Of a stretch of DNA of 64,000 nucleotides, positions 23,800 to 36,468 are shown piece by piece. The DNA is from Epiperipatus broadwayi (taxonomy: Eukaryota; Onychophora; Udeonychophora; Euonychophora; Peripatidae), in NCBI GenBank assembly GCA_028023455.1, contig JAQFVV010006833.1, positions 1 to 64,000 of the forward strand, in the 5' to 3' direction. The notes below the pieces were generated by a model. That model made no database searches and was not told where the DNA came from. It worked only from the letters and a program-made list of their open reading frames with translations. The translations under genes were made by a program, and so were the position numbers. Numbering within the stretch: position 1 is the stretch's first letter; each line of letters begins with the position of its first letter.

Positions 23800-24714
23800 T
23801 CAAAACCCAAAATTCTTCATGCGCTGTCTGGTGGCCAATTGTTTTTCCATGTTAATGTTTTTTCTCAATGGTTCTATTACTTTGGAGTTTATTATTGAGC
23901 ATTGATGTGTTGGTATAGCAATCTGATTAGTGTTTACACAATAAATTAGGTCAAATGTTGACAACATGCCCATGTTATTTACAGTGAAAGCATTGCAGTT
24001 TAAGGTCACACATTTGCAAAAAAAGCATGGCTTCCTGATCTATAATCAAAGAGGGAATTTCATTGGGATTAATGCTTTTGTGAAGCTTTACTTTAAATTC
24101 ATTCATGTTACCATATATTGGAACTGGTGTATTTTTTAGTAACATGGGTCAAAGACATTGCTACGCTGAAAGGTTCAATTAGCCTGCAAAAGTCATCAAT
24201 GTTATAATGTAAATAAGCATTCTTTAGAAAGCCAGTAATATATCTATCTCGGTTCAGAATAATTTTAATAATCACGTATCTGTCTAATACTTTGAAATTT
24301 CTTAAATTGGTCTTTTGTTCAGCATTATGAAATTCAAAAATAACATATCTAGGATTTCCATGATCGGCAATTCTAAAATGTGTCCCACATGTCATTAGAG
24401 CTTAAAGCTTCAAATATAAGTTCCTTTGGAAAATGTTACAGCGAGCAATTCATATCAGTTACAGCAATAACTATAGATCGATCCATTAAAAAATGTTTGA
24501 ATGAGGCAAACAATTCATTAGGCAAAGTAGCATTAAATTTTTCTGAAATAGTATTAAGAGTTTCATCAGACCAGTTCTCTTTATTATTATTATGGGGCTC
24601 AGAAGGCTGAGACAGCATGTCTAGTTTTAAGAAATAATTTAACATGGATCCATGAAATCTTGCTTCGCTCCTATCTTTATTGGTATTTGGAAAAAATTTT
24701 CTTGTTTGATTCAC
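23800..24714 (-). pseudogene. LINE B ORF1-like region
   Basis: Three consecutive minus-strand frames cover this part: 24714-24436, 24395-24108 and 24009-23800. The middle one reads HGNPRYVIFEFHNAEQKTNL followed by FKVLDRYVIIKIILNRD, which resembles the 'RPIIVKF...KDKE' strand-helix pattern of L1-type ORF1 RNA-binding domains. I do not recognise the other two. Position directly upstream of the endonuclease supports ORF1, but a separate gene fragment is not excluded. 23060-23800 between ORF1 and the endonuclease shows only degenerate frames. Confidence 0.45.
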
Positions 24715-24750
24715 CGTCTGTCAAGGTTTCACATTATAATTAGAGATTTT

Positions 24751-25560
24751 GCTACATTTGCATAAGATTGGGTCCTATGTAACTCACGACTTCATTAAAC
24801 ATGGCCATTTTCTCCTAAATCACTTTGAATTGAAATTTCAGTGGAACATAACCGTCAGAAAAAAAGCATCTTTTAACTATTGATTTTCTTACAGTGATAT
24901 ATATAAATACACTCTGTATGATTCAATGTGATTTCTTTTAGAATATTTTAAAGCTTCTATATTGGAAGAACTAAGGAAATCGCCCTCTAGTGGCAGAATA
25001 TTAATATTCTTATTATGATGTTTCAAAAAGAAACTTTATTGCGTCAAAAGGTTTTTACATTTATGTAGGTTACATACATATTTTTTTATTCATTGCTCTT
25101 TAACTGGTCTCAGGTTGTCTATTTAAAGTGGAGAGTCATACTTTTCAGAAAAATGACCTCTTGGTTGTACTACTTTCGGTATTTGTTTCCTATTGTTCAT
25201 GTTTTGTTCTAGTTTCATCTTCTAATCTTTCTTCGATATACGGATTGGCCTTGTTGGATACCCGGATTCTTTTACATGTTGGTTTAGTTGGTTAAAAGGC
25301 CAATTGTTGCTTTAATAGTGACCAAGTGGCTGCATATATATATGGATGTGCCATTATGTTATCTCTAATTCTTAATTGTGCTAGCTTGTTATGGAAGGTG
25401 AACGGTTGTTGTCTCATATTGTCCATTATAAATATACATCATGTGCACCACATTTTTTTCTTGATATGCCCTTATAAATCTTTTTATTGAGGTATTAGGC
25501 TATCTATATGTGTTACACATCATTTTTCTGATTTCTTCTAGTGCTATGCATTGGTAGTTT
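24751..25560. other. Unassigned degenerate sequence
   Basis: No intact frame. The minus strand has short polar, helical stretches (near 25500-25400 and 25230-25150) that might be decayed gag or LINE leader sequence. No motif decides it. Confidence 0.3.
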
Positions 25561-25561
25561 A

Positions 25562-26066
25562 AATCAGGCAAAACTCATTATACGTATTGCCACACCCAGC
25601 AAACTAGAGTAATCAATGGATGCCAGAAGGCTTGTGCATAAAATCCCCATCTAGTGCCTACTCATCCAATATCCTCAGATTAGTTTCTGGTTTGTGGGGT
25701 TTGTCAATGAGGAGCCTTGGATCTGAGAGCACTGCACCTAGATCTTAGGATCTAATGCAACCCTCCAGTAGCCATTTTTTTATCTTCACTTAACTACAAA
25801 ATTGTCTTAAATTGAAAACACCTTAATATTTTCAATTCAAGCCCATCAGCTTATATAGTCATAGGTCTGAACTCAGTTCAATACCTATACATTTTGATGC
25901 CTTTGGTTCTTTAATAACCATAGACACCACTATCCTATTAGGCAAGATTGATTTTAAGCCAATAACATGATCATTTCTTATGCTTGCTTATAACTGTTAT
26001 TAAAACAGGCAAAACTCACTATACGTATTGTCACACTCAGCAAGCTAGAGTAATCAATGGATGCCA
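25562..26066. mobile_element. Inverted-repeat element copies M2 and M2b (truncated, side by side)
   Basis: 25562-25955 matches M1 in reverse orientation, starting with the terminal repeat (CAGGCAAAACTC) and running through the same interior (GCCAGAAGGCTTGTGCATAA, CTTAGGATCTAATGCAACCC) but lacking the second terminal repeat. Directly after it, 25963-26066 carries a second left end with its outer extension (ACATGATCATTTCTTATGCTTGC) and only about 60 bases of terminal repeat. Either one copy has been broken by a rearrangement or two copies lie next to each other. Confidence 0.8.
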
Positions 26067-26099
26067 TATTTCTCCATTCTTTTTATTTCATAAATAATT

Positions 26100-26176
26100 T
26101 CATATAAAGATACAATAAAAGACAACCCTCAAGATGTATTTCGTGCTGAACCAGCACTCATCAGTTGGACCAGGTC
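26100..26176 (-). ncRNA. Hammerhead ribozyme-like motif
   Basis: On the minus strand CTGATGA (26164-26158) is followed by a perfect 6-bp hairpin GTGCTG-GTT-CAGCAC (26157-26143) and GAAA (26142-26139). These are the two conserved core strands joined by stem II. Stem III can form between ATACA (26139-26135) and TGTAT (26114-26110), leaving C at 26109 as the expected cleavage base. Stem I is weak: only two pairs next to the core. Such ribozymes occur in Penelope-like elements, retrozymes and some satellites. This copy may be inactive. Confidence 0.6.
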
Positions 26177-26682
26177 ATCATCTCTCATATATATCTTTAT
26201 TAAATGAAGATCATTTATGTACAGCAAATTGTCTCATTTTTATTTTCAAGCATCAATTTACTCAACTCCCAACTTTTACGTTATCAACTTTTTGATAAAC
26301 ACGTAATGATTATTATTAATCATTTATTATAAAATAAAAGAAATATATCAGCATGGCACTGTATATATTCTGATCAATTTGAAAATATTTATAAAGAACA
26401 AATAATTTGTAAGTTAAAAGTTGAGTTAAACTACATATTTTTAATTTAAAAGCTTAACAGATTTTGTTAATTACCAAAAAAAAAAGTGTTTTCTTTTCAA
26501 ATAAGGTTTTATTTATATAAGAAATACAAGCCAAAATTACAAAAATAAATTATACAGAATTTTATTTACTCTCGAAATTTAACAGTATGATTACTTAAGG
26601 TTAAATTTACAATTGAATTTGAGAAAACTACTCAAAGCATAGGTATTATTACTTACTAAATTTTTTTATTAACACTATTTTC

Positions 26683-26940
26683 TTAGAATGTATAGATTTT
26701 TGCTATCAGATATTTGTTTTTATTTCTTGATGCATATTCGAGATCCATTAAAAATTTTAACGAAACCGAAAGGTTGAGAAACACTACCCCGAGTATTTTT
26801 AATTTTGGCTGCACTAAGATTTCATTTTCTTCCAAAATTTTAATGTCTATTGAACCAATATTTTTATTCCTAATTTCTATTGCAAGATTTTTCATTTCAA
26901 CTGTACCAACACTGCTTTCTTTTCAGGTACACTTTTAAAT
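26683..26940 (-). pseudogene. Possible RT thumb fragment
   Basis: A 70-codon open frame reads EILVQPKLKILGVVFLNLSV followed by a helical segment. The 'K-x-L-G-x-x-F' pattern resembles the strand after the active site in LINE or Penelope-like RTs. It lies on the same strand as the nearby hammerhead-like motif. The resemblance is weak and could be chance. Confidence 0.25.
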
Positions 26941-29900
26941 TGCAGACATCAGTTTAATTTTTAAATGTACTATTTTTGATTGTATTATTGGCTGGCTTTG
27001 AGGTCTTTTAAAAGCTAATTTTGCTCATTAAGTCACAAATATTATACATGTCATAATTGGTAAAATTGTTACAATGATCAAAATTAGTATGCCCATTATC
27101 CATATTTATTAGTAAATCCTTGATAATTTTTCTAGGATCTTTTATTTGACATGGATGTTTTTATTCTTTTGGCAATCTAGATGCTTTATTTCATATTATG
27201 AATATTTACTTTCTGTAGACTGGTTTGACTTCATGATTCTTTAGTTGTTGTTGTTTTTTTTTTTTTTTTTTGGGGGGGGGGGATACCCATGCTCCTTTTT
27301 CTTCAAGATGATTTAAATCTTCTCAGCATATAAAGATTTGCATTGAAAGTTATGTAGATTCACTTTTTCCTGGGCCTAGATTGTGATTTGTATAATTTGG
27401 CTCTTAAATAATATATATATGCTGTTAGGGCCTTTAATCTGGAGCCCTGATCCTTAAAAAATTGTATCTCTATCTTCAATTTTTTTGATAATAAAATAGA
27501 GAAAACTGACTTTTCCTTTCTACTTGATTATGGTCTTTCCCTCAATCTTTGAAACCTCAAAGATCATTCTAAGCAATTCCAACAGTCTCTATAACCTTAA
27601 TTGGAAGCAGCTCTTCTGATAGATTAAATAATCCATGGGGGTTTCATCTATAGTTTTTCTTGCCACATACTCGTCCATTATTTGATTCAATTTCACTTCC
27701 TGGATCTATCAACTATTTTGACCATGGTTGTATTAATTCTTGTTTTTGTATTACTGATTTTTATCACTTGCTGAAACTTGGTATTTTGTTCTTCCACATC
27801 TCAAATTCTATTCTACATTCTCTTAATGTTTCTATTATAATTTTCTGACTTTATTATTTCAATCTTTTCTACTATGCATTTATAATTTTATATAATGGTT
27901 TTGACTATATTTTCATTTCTTTGTAACACTTCCTCAGTTTTCTTTTAAATTTGTATGTCTTTCCATTGTTTCTTTTAATTTCCTAGATATTTTTTAATTT
28001 GGTGAATAACTTCAGTAATTTTCTTTTAACACTTCCTCTTTATTTTGTATCAGTTTATACTTGCTTGCTTCTCATACTATCTTCTAATTTCTGAGACATG
28101 TCTTTATTATTTTTTTCAATTTCTTAAGAGTATCTTTTACTTCCTTGGCTGCTAGTCTGTCATTTATTTCTTGTAGTTATTATTTTCGAGACATCTTTTA
28201 TTTCTTGCATAGTCTTATTTTTTAATTTCTCTTATTCCTCATGTTTTTCTTAAATTCCATTTTATCTCTTTTTTTTTCTGCTTAATAATTCATGTAAATA
28301 GTTTAAGTTCATTATTTCCTCTAACTTTTTTATGGTTGCTCAATTTTCTGCACTACATACTATTCTTATTTTCCCAACTAGTCTCTTCCAGACTATCAAC
28401 CTATTATACTGTTAAAGGGTTATTAATTTTCCATTTTAATCTTATTATCATTACTTATTTTGAACAAATTATTTTAATTTTTATTCTTCAACTCCTTCAC
28501 TTTAATTTTAGCATATATTACTATTCTAATTCTGACTTATTACTTCTCTTTTTACTATTCCATTTAAGTGCTTGTTTCTTTCTCTTTACAATCATTGTCC
28601 ATTACTTTTTTTTATGTTGTACAATGGGTCTTTACTAATTTCATGAACAACTATATTTGCAATGAAAAATGAATAAAAAATTACTTCAACCATCTGGATA
28701 TCAATTTCTGTATTCTCTCAAGAAATCAAAGTCTTAAATTTGGCTTTTATACATTGTAGGGTAATATGCATAACCTACAAAAAATTTCAGTATATTTCTT
28801 TAATTGGCTGCACAATAGTTGCATCAAAATATGTAATGATAAATACAGGAATGATGAAGTCAGTAAATAGATAAAATTTTACATAAAATATGAAACACAG
28901 TGAAACAGGTGTGAGAATGATTAGGTAAAACCACATATTGGAGCACCAAAATATTTAACAGAAACTATACAATGACTACTGCTTTATAGACCTGGAAACA
29001 TTCATACACCAAATTATGTAATAGTAATATACCTTTTATTTTGAAAAATATAAATCTCAATCCAATGGTCATCAGAAACCAATATAGGAGTTTTATATTC
29101 TATCATAAGCTTACTTGATAATCACATAAATGTCTTTATGATATATATCTTAGAAAAGGAAATACATATTAGAATGCTGAACATTAGGGGATTTAATAAC
29201 TTTAATAATTACATAAATTAGAACATAAGAATTCAGAAAGTCTATACCTTTACTCATATATTATAAAATATATAATGTATGCATAAACATCACATTATCC
29301 ACTTGTTTAAAATATTTAACAGTTTATTCAATGATTTTCTTCTTTCCACTTAGTAATTCAATGAAATCTTTTTTTAAAAAAAAAAAAAACTACTAGTATT
29401 TTGAAAAACATTTTTTCTTCTTCAATAATTTCTTGTCAATATTATTTTAAAAATTACAACACTATAAATTAATAAGCTATTGATTTTAAAATGACAATAA
29501 ATTAGGCAACTTATTGCAATTAGACATACTAATTTGTAATTATTTTATTGAATTTGTTATTTTCTTGTGACAGATTAGCTTTGCAATTTTAATAACTATT
29601 ATAAGTTTTTTAATTATCAGTATTTGGATTAACAGTATTCTACTTACAATTAAAAATTATGGACAGACACTCCAAACATATAAAATTAAAAATTGGCCTT
29701 TTTTTTTTTTAAAGATAAACAGTTTTTGCATACAAATTTATCACTGCTGTAAATTTTATTCTTTAATAAAAAAAAAAAAACAATACAAATTTGTAAAATA
29801 AATATTTATTTCCAAATAATTTTCAATGATTTTACATATGTATTAAGCATGTACTTACAAAAAAAAAATATTTTCAGTAGTTGTAAAAAAAAAATGAAAT

Positions 29901-30059
29901 AATAAAATAAAATTTATTGTATTAAAAATGTATATTAAGATGATCTCGTGCACACAACATAGTATTATGTGCACATATATTTAAAGCTCAAAAGAAAACT
30001 AACACAAAATTTACTATATATATATTTAAAATACACTGGAGTAACTGATGTATTGATTA
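26941..30059. other. Gene-poor stretch with strand-biased pyrimidine-rich block
   Basis: 27500-28640 is strongly T/C-biased on the plus strand; the minus strand reads as broken, lysine- and glutamate-rich helical pieces that may be a decayed coiled-coil ORF1 or gag. A T/G homopolymer run occurs at about 27245-27282. 28640-30059 is AT-rich and shows nothing recognisable. Confidence 0.4.
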
Positions 30060-30119
30060 AATTTTTAAAAGGCCTCTTTAGTGCAAATATTTTGCTTTAG
30101 TTCTGATTTTGACAAAAAT

Positions 30120-30205
30120 GTAAAACATTTTAGGTACTTGTCCATTTCCGGCACCCGACCACTTGATGGCACTGGTTTCCACCAAATGCACATCAATATA
30201 CCGTT
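30120..30205 (-). repeat. Short dispersed repeat, copy 1
   Basis: Minus strand contains ATATTGATGTGCATTTGG and CCATCAAGTGGTCGGGTGCC. Two relatives are at 31155-31260 (plus) and 55170-55275 (plus). Copy 1 and copy 2 face each other about 1 kb apart. No coding role is shown; a SINE-like or MITE-like origin is possible. Confidence 0.55.
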
Positions 30206-30459
30206 TATGCAGCCTAACTTATGGCTAACACTACAGCATTGTTGTTGTAGCCATAACAGGCTGCCTGATAGTGATGATTTGTACATACATGTAATGAAAT
30301 CCTATGCTCATTGTCTTGTGACAGTATTACTCAAGTGAGCACAATTGACAGATTGCTACTGTATGATTTGATAGTGTTCGTATTTTAAGCATGCAAAATT
30401 GTTATCAGAAGCATTTTCAAATAATTGTCTTAAACCATATTCATAGTAGTTTGTAATAA

Positions 30460-30714
30460 GAATTGTCAGCATGTCACCCATGCTTTGCTACAATTTTTAA
30501 CTGCACGCAAGTTGGAAAGGTTAGAGTGAAGACCTGTGTTCGACCGAGCTCATGCAAAAATACACGTTTTCGCATAAATACGTGTGAGAACAATAAAATC
30601 GTGGACATTGAAAAAAAATTCTGTACGGTTCCTTACAGCTTTGTGACTCATCTATTATTACAGTTGCAGTGTGACAGAACTACATTATTACAAAGTAAAC
30701 CCAAAAAAAACAGT
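30460..30714 (+). other. Cys-rich open segment, possible exon
   Basis: An 84-residue open frame lies in an island that is less AT-rich than its flanks. It has eight cysteines in a compact pattern, beginning SACHPCFATIFNCTQ, then KTCVRPSSCKNTRF and a further CEN...KFC. There is no ATG at its start, and an in-frame stop precedes it by a few bases, so if coding it would be an internal or last exon of a secreted or cystine-rich protein. I recognise no family. It sits between inverted copies of a dispersed repeat, so it may instead be part of a mobile element. Confidence 0.25.
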
Positions 30715-31110
30715 TAAGTCACAAAAGGCTTTGTTAAAAAGGCAAAAAATTAAAAAAGAACTCTGCTGTAGCTTTATTTTTCGAAAGAAAAATTTATGGC
30801 TGTAGTATTTATTTTTTAAGTGCTAAAAAAAAAAAAAAAAAAAAGAAGTGGATTATTAAAAAGAAAACCAAATCCCCTCCCCCATAAAAAAGAAAGTGTT
30901 TCTTAAGCTTTATTAAAAAGCAAAAAAAAAAAAAAAATAAGAAAAAACTCTACTAAAAAAAAAAATTTACAGCTGTAGTATTATAAAAAAGTGTTGTTGA
31001 TTATTAAAAATCAAACCAAATCCCTTCCCCCATTTAAAAAAAAGAAAGAAAATAATATAGAAAAGTGCTTAAAAAAAAAAGAAAAAAGGCGATTATTAAA
31101 AAGGCAAAAA
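30715..31110. repeat. Degenerate tandem repeat, about 2.3 units
   Basis: A unit of roughly 160 bp recurs: AGCTGTAGTATT, then GATTATTAAAAA, then AACCAAATCCC followed by a short C-rich run, separated by poly-A tracts. Units are recognisable near 30770-30890 and 30960-31035, with a partial third to 31110. Confidence 0.6.
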
Positions 31111-31154
31111 AAACATAAATTTAACGTAGTATCGTGTATATATAGGTTGGCGGC

Positions 31155-31260
31155 AGCAGCCCGGGAACCATTATATTGATGTTCATTTGATGAATAGTAG
31201 CGTCATCAAGTGGTTGGGTGCTGCAAATGAATTAGTACCATATTTTAATGTAACAAAGAA
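31155..31260 (+). repeat. Short dispersed repeat, copy 2
   Basis: Contains ATATTGATGTTCATTTGATG, CGTCATCAAGTGG and GTACCATATTTTAATGTAAC, matching the minus strand of 30120-30205 and the plus strand of 55170-55275. Confidence 0.55.
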
Positions 31261-34200
31261 AGAAAAATATTTTTGAATAAAACAAATGTTTTTTTCTTTA
31301 TAATGTACATTAGTTGTAATTAATCCTATAATCAATTTTTATTTAAAGAATTACGAAATTTTTTAATATATTTTGGTATTGATAAATGTAAATTGAAAAA
31401 TAGGACAACTATAATTAAGCTATTATTTTGTTTTTATTAATCAAATAAAAATAACTTACAGTAATTCATTTGTTTTTAAATTCGACTGCATACTATAAAT
31501 AGTTAATTCAGATTAAGTTATTAAACAGAATGTAGAATACCAGTTACTAGTTTTCACGCTGGTAGTTTGGATTCCTAAAGAATTAAGATGCCTTCAGAGA
31601 TATTTTATAACCCATGTGTACAGATACTGTTTGCCACTGGTGAAATGCAAAAATAAAAACTAAACTGCAGCATTACTGTAACTATGTATATCATGGACGT
31701 GACAATAAAAGCTAGCATACAAGTCTTACATGTGCTGCTTATATATATGCATAAAAGAATCTATTGTCAGTTGCATATATAATGAATATAGTTCTAAAAA
31801 CACAGCAAATAATCTATTACACTAAAGTTATTTCACTTTATTTATTTATTTATTTTTAAAAAAAAAAGAAAACAATTTTGTTACAAATTGGACATAAAAA
31901 TTACTTGCTGACCAAGGAATTAATTAACAAGTGGAAATGTATACTGTTTGGAGCAAACAAAAACCAGCATTTAAAAAAAAAAAAAAAAACTTTTAAGTGT
32001 CTTTATTTCAAAAACTTTTGTTTATAATTTAAGGTGTTCAATAAAAAAATAATTAAAATTGATATATTTTATTTTTTATATGAGATTATGCATGTATGAG
32101 CAAATATTGTAAGTACATTTATTATTTACATATGATTAAAATAGTAATATTGGCCTATATACTTGAAAAATTTATTAAGAAATGAAATGTTTGTAGATTA
32201 TAGTATGCACAATGTATGTGAAGATTTATATGCATCTACATAATCAAAATATATTCATTGCTTATTAAAATAGTAATAATTATTTGCTTATTAATATTTT
32301 ATATTATCATATATATATATCTGTGTTGAATATTCAGTAAACTTATATAACTGTAAATTGTACAGATTCAAAAAATGTTAAAACATTAACATATTTTCAA
32401 ATATTTGTAAATAGTCAAAATCAAAATGATTTTTTTTTATTACTATTATATCTATTTAATAAATGTATTATTTAAGTTATTCCAGTGAAGTTATTTAATA
32501 ATAGATTAGATCAATTATTGTATATAATTTGTCTTGTTCACTATTATCAGGGTCCTTGCAATGCTAAAGCTACTTCAATCAAAACAGTATATATGTTTAA
32601 TCATCCATAATAATTATCTTTAAAATTATTCAGCTGGTGCTAATATAATGAACATCATCTTTAAAGTTCAATCACTTTATGTTGTTTTATGATGGATTCT
32701 ATCTTATTGATGGCCAGTAGTCTCATGGTAGTTTGATGGCCTTGAGCACTGATGATGATCAACATGATTCCAACATTTTATATATTCATTATTGTAAATA
32801 TTTTAGCTTTTAAGTATGTGCAAGCTGATAAAATATTGATGATTGATTTTTTTCATTTGCTGATGCTTTTGAATTTCCATCACCCCAGTTATCCCATACA
32901 TTACAATATATTTGTTGTTCAAAAACATTTGTGAATGTATACTAGTGTGAATTTTAATAATAGTATTTCAATCATTGTTTATAATTATAACTTCTGTAGT
33001 ATTTTATAAAAAAAATTTTTTTTGAATAAAATTAAATTGAAACATATCATTAAAAAAAACTATTCTGTTACAAGTAGTGCATCAGCTTGTTACCTGATCC
33101 ATTATGACATAATAGGATATTATAAATATTCTCCATTTATGTATGCACTACCTAAACTTCTAATTGTTACAGTATCAAAAATAATTATTTCTACTTATGT
33201 AGAATGTATAAGTTTATGAATGAATATGTGAAAATCAATGATAGCAAAAGTTTCTGTATTTATATAAACATATATGAGATGATGAAGCTTGACTGACTAT
33301 TATGAGTGAAAAAAAAAAAAAATTGCATTAGAATTTGTGCACAGATTTTGAAAAAGCCTACAAATGAAATAAAAATAATTAATAATATATGTAAATATAT
33401 TTACATCAATGATTACAGCTGGATTATTATTGGACATGTTTTTTTTTTTAGATAGACTATTCATGCAGAGAAAGATCAACAGATGACCATCCCTGATTGA
33501 TATCATAATTAAATATAGTATTCAAGTTAATTTTTGTCAAGGAAAGATCTCTATATAATTTCATAGTATTAATTATTGAATTTCAAATTAATCAATGAAA
33601 AGAGAAAAAAATAAAATAAAGCTAAAATTACAATATATTAGTGGAAATTATAATGTAATTCGGATAGTGAATAGAGATTTCCAAATAATAAATAATTCTT
33701 ATTTATTTAAACAATTGAATCTTTTCTATATTTCTATGGCATCTTTTGCTTATAAAGCTGTAGGATGTTTACATAACTTTCAAATAAACGATACCATTAT
33801 AATCTTGTAAAAATATAATTATTCAAACTTTACTATTTTTTGAAATTTTTTTAGGTCAAAACAGATAAATTATTTAATGATTTGACATTGTAAAGATTTA
33901 AATTTAATAATACTTATCCACTGTAAAATACCACTTCAGTACAAACCATATAAAATTAATAATGTTTTATTTAAAGTTCATACATTTTAATTGATTTATT
34001 CACCCAATAAAAGCTAACTTTAAGATGTTAATAAATCAGTAATAAATTTTAATCTTTTCTCCCAGTAATACTACATCTTTAGATAAAGTTGGAAAAGTCA
34101 AAATATTTATAGATTTAAAATATAAAGCAGATACACAAAAAGACATATTGAAATTCTCATTTTAAAAATGTATCTATATTTGACCTCTTATTAAAACCAA

Positions 34201-35940
34201 TTATTAATGTAAGCCACTAAACTGAAAATAATTTTATCAGATATTCCCACAGAAAATATTATTTGTGAAATGAAATTTATTCTTATAGCTATACTGCTAA
34301 TTCAATTTAAAAAAGATGTCAAGTCTCACTTTTAATAAGATAAACGCATTAAAAAGGGATATTTAATAAAAGCTGATATATTAAGAATGTAAAAATTAAC
34401 AAATCCATTGTGATAATATTTACAAATAAAAAACATGACAGTTATAAAATGACAGGATTTAATGATAAGATAAACTTTTTGAAAATATCTACAAGAAAAT
34501 ACTTTGAGACTCTACAACATGTCTAGATTAAATTACTTATTAATGCAAGTCCAAATGCTGAAGATATTAAATATATATATTTTAGAGAAAAAAAATCTTC
34601 TTTATGGTCTAAGTTTAATCAGCTGTCTAAGTGTAAAGACTAGAAATCTCTTTAGGTTCAACTATTAGTGTCATGGAATCTACCACCTTAATATTATTTA
34701 AAAATATCACCATTAATTTTCAATTGTAGTCAGTAAAATAAAATCCTATATTAAAGATTCATCTCATTTTATTTCTATTAAAGATAGAATAATATTACTC
34801 AAATATCTATTATTCCAAAACTTCAATTATCTAAACAAAATTTCAAATATTATCTGTAACTTTTAAAAATAAATACCTATAAAATATTATTTAATAATAG
34901 TGAGGTTTTTTTTCTACTTTAGAAGAATTTGAATTTATAATGAGATAACAAATCTATTCTTAAAATCCGAAAAACTTAGAAATTGAGAATTTTGGATCAG
35001 TTGTGCTTTACTATATTAAAAAAATTAATTAAAAATGACTTCATTTAACAATAATGTTATTCCTTTTTTAATTAATATACTAAAACTCAAAACTATTGAT
35101 GATTTGGCTAATAAAAATGGTTTTCCTGGCATTATGATTTCACTAACAAAAAAAAAAACACTGATTGTCTAAAATATATTTTATTTATAATGGTAATTAT
35201 TCCAATTTAACATAAAGATGTTTGTTCACCTTTGTTCCCCATCATCTCTTTATTCCTAGAATAACATAAGGTAGCATGTTATCTTACTCTATTTATGAAA
35301 AGTCCATATATAGCCAGTGATATTATAAAGATATTACAATCATTCTCAACTTTTTTCAATATTTCAGACATTAAATATGAACAATCAAAATCAACTCAAA
35401 TTTAAATTTAAAAAATTAGAACATAATTTCAAATTAATTAATACTTTGAAAAAATATTTTACTATATTTTTACACATATAAAAAATAATATCAAAAATGC
35501 AAATAGATATAACAACAGCTAGAAAATCATCACAAAGCATTCTCATCTTATAAAAAAAGACTAATGTTGTATATAAAAGAATACAATATCAAAATTACTT
35601 AAACATATAATAAAAAATATTAAACATTTTTTCCATAGACCAAAAGATAATGTATCAATTAAAAATTAAAGGAATTAGCTAACAATTGCACTAATCAGAC
35701 CAATAGAAAAGTTAACTCAATATAAAACAAGGAAGTCATTTCCTTTTCCCTCACTACTCACATAGTAATACTGGACATATTATTAAGTATAATAAAACTA
35801 AAATTATTTTTTAATGATATAAATTAGAAGATTTATCAGAGAACTCAAAAATACACAAAAAACTTAAATATTTAAATTTTAAAAAATGACACTTTAAAGC
35901 TATTCTAATATTTGGAAACTTCTATTCACTTAGAGAATTA
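31261..35940. other. AT-rich DNA without a recognised gene
   Basis: Only short AT-biased frames and homopolymers. No exon-like island or repeat family was recognised. Confidence 0.6.
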
Positions 35941-35977
35941 CATCATGATTCACTCAATTGTTTCATTTTCTTTTCTC

Positions 35978-36001
35978 TCATTTCATTGGTGAATCTGAAA
36001 T
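35978..36001 (-). CDS. Possible alternative terminal exon 3
   Basis: After a T-rich tract ending in AG, the minus strand reads ISDSPMK and a stop in phase 0. It is only eight codons long and could be chance; it is listed because two other phase-0 stop-containing exons precede it on the same strand. Confidence 0.15.
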   Translation of the reverse strand: MSDSPMK

Positions 36002-36146
36002 CTAAAAAAAAAATTAACTTTATACATAAATACCTAAATATCTCTTCTTTGAAATGTAGATATTATTACCCTAAACGTGATATTGATTAAACATTGTCAA
36101 ATAATTTTGGATATCATGTATAACAATAATAACCAGTATCATCCAC

Positions 36147-36200
36147 TTATTGATCTTTCTCCACATGAATAGTCTCCTGTCCAATCTTACTCATGGTCAA
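36147..36200 (-). CDS. Possible alternative terminal exon 2
   Basis: The T-rich acceptor TTTTTTTTAG is followed by 17 codons (LTMSKIGQETIHVEKDQ) and a stop, in phase 0. The segment is GC-richer than its surroundings. If real it would replace the C-terminus encoded at 37084-36989. Confidence 0.3.
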   Translation of the reverse strand: MTMSKIGQETIHVEKDQ

Positions 36201-36426
36201 CTAAAAAAAAATATTTGATATGCATATAACAAAATTAACATTCAAAATATCTAACTTCAGTAGTCATAGAAAAATATAGTTAGCATGTCCAAATTTGGTT
36301 ACATTACTTACAGACTAAAAAATAAGACTTAGCTTATTATAAATATATATTCTTCTTATATAATGACATAATAGACAATTTTATGAACATGAAAAGATAT
36401 ATGGTTTTTATTCATTAAATAAGAAT

Positions 36427-36468
36427 AATGAAATTATCTTGGGTCACAATGAAATTATCTTGGGTCAA
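36427..36468. repeat. 21-bp tandem duplication
   Basis: AATGAAATTATCTTGGGTCA is repeated twice head to tail, differing only at the last base of the unit. Confidence 0.9.

Larger units (their letters stand above)
21330..24750 (-). mobile_element. Non-LTR retrotransposon LINE B (old)
   Basis: Read from right to left this shows an ORF1-like region (24714-23800), an APE endonuclease (about 23058-22560) and the start of a reverse transcriptase (about 21990-21380). The RT stops after motif A, so the 3' half is missing. Decay is heavier than in LINE A: most frames are broken by stops. Confidence 0.75.

Noticed and set aside
28336-28638. 100-codon plus-strand hydrophobic frame
   Set aside because: Made of T/C-rich low-complexity sequence; apparent membrane character follows from base composition.
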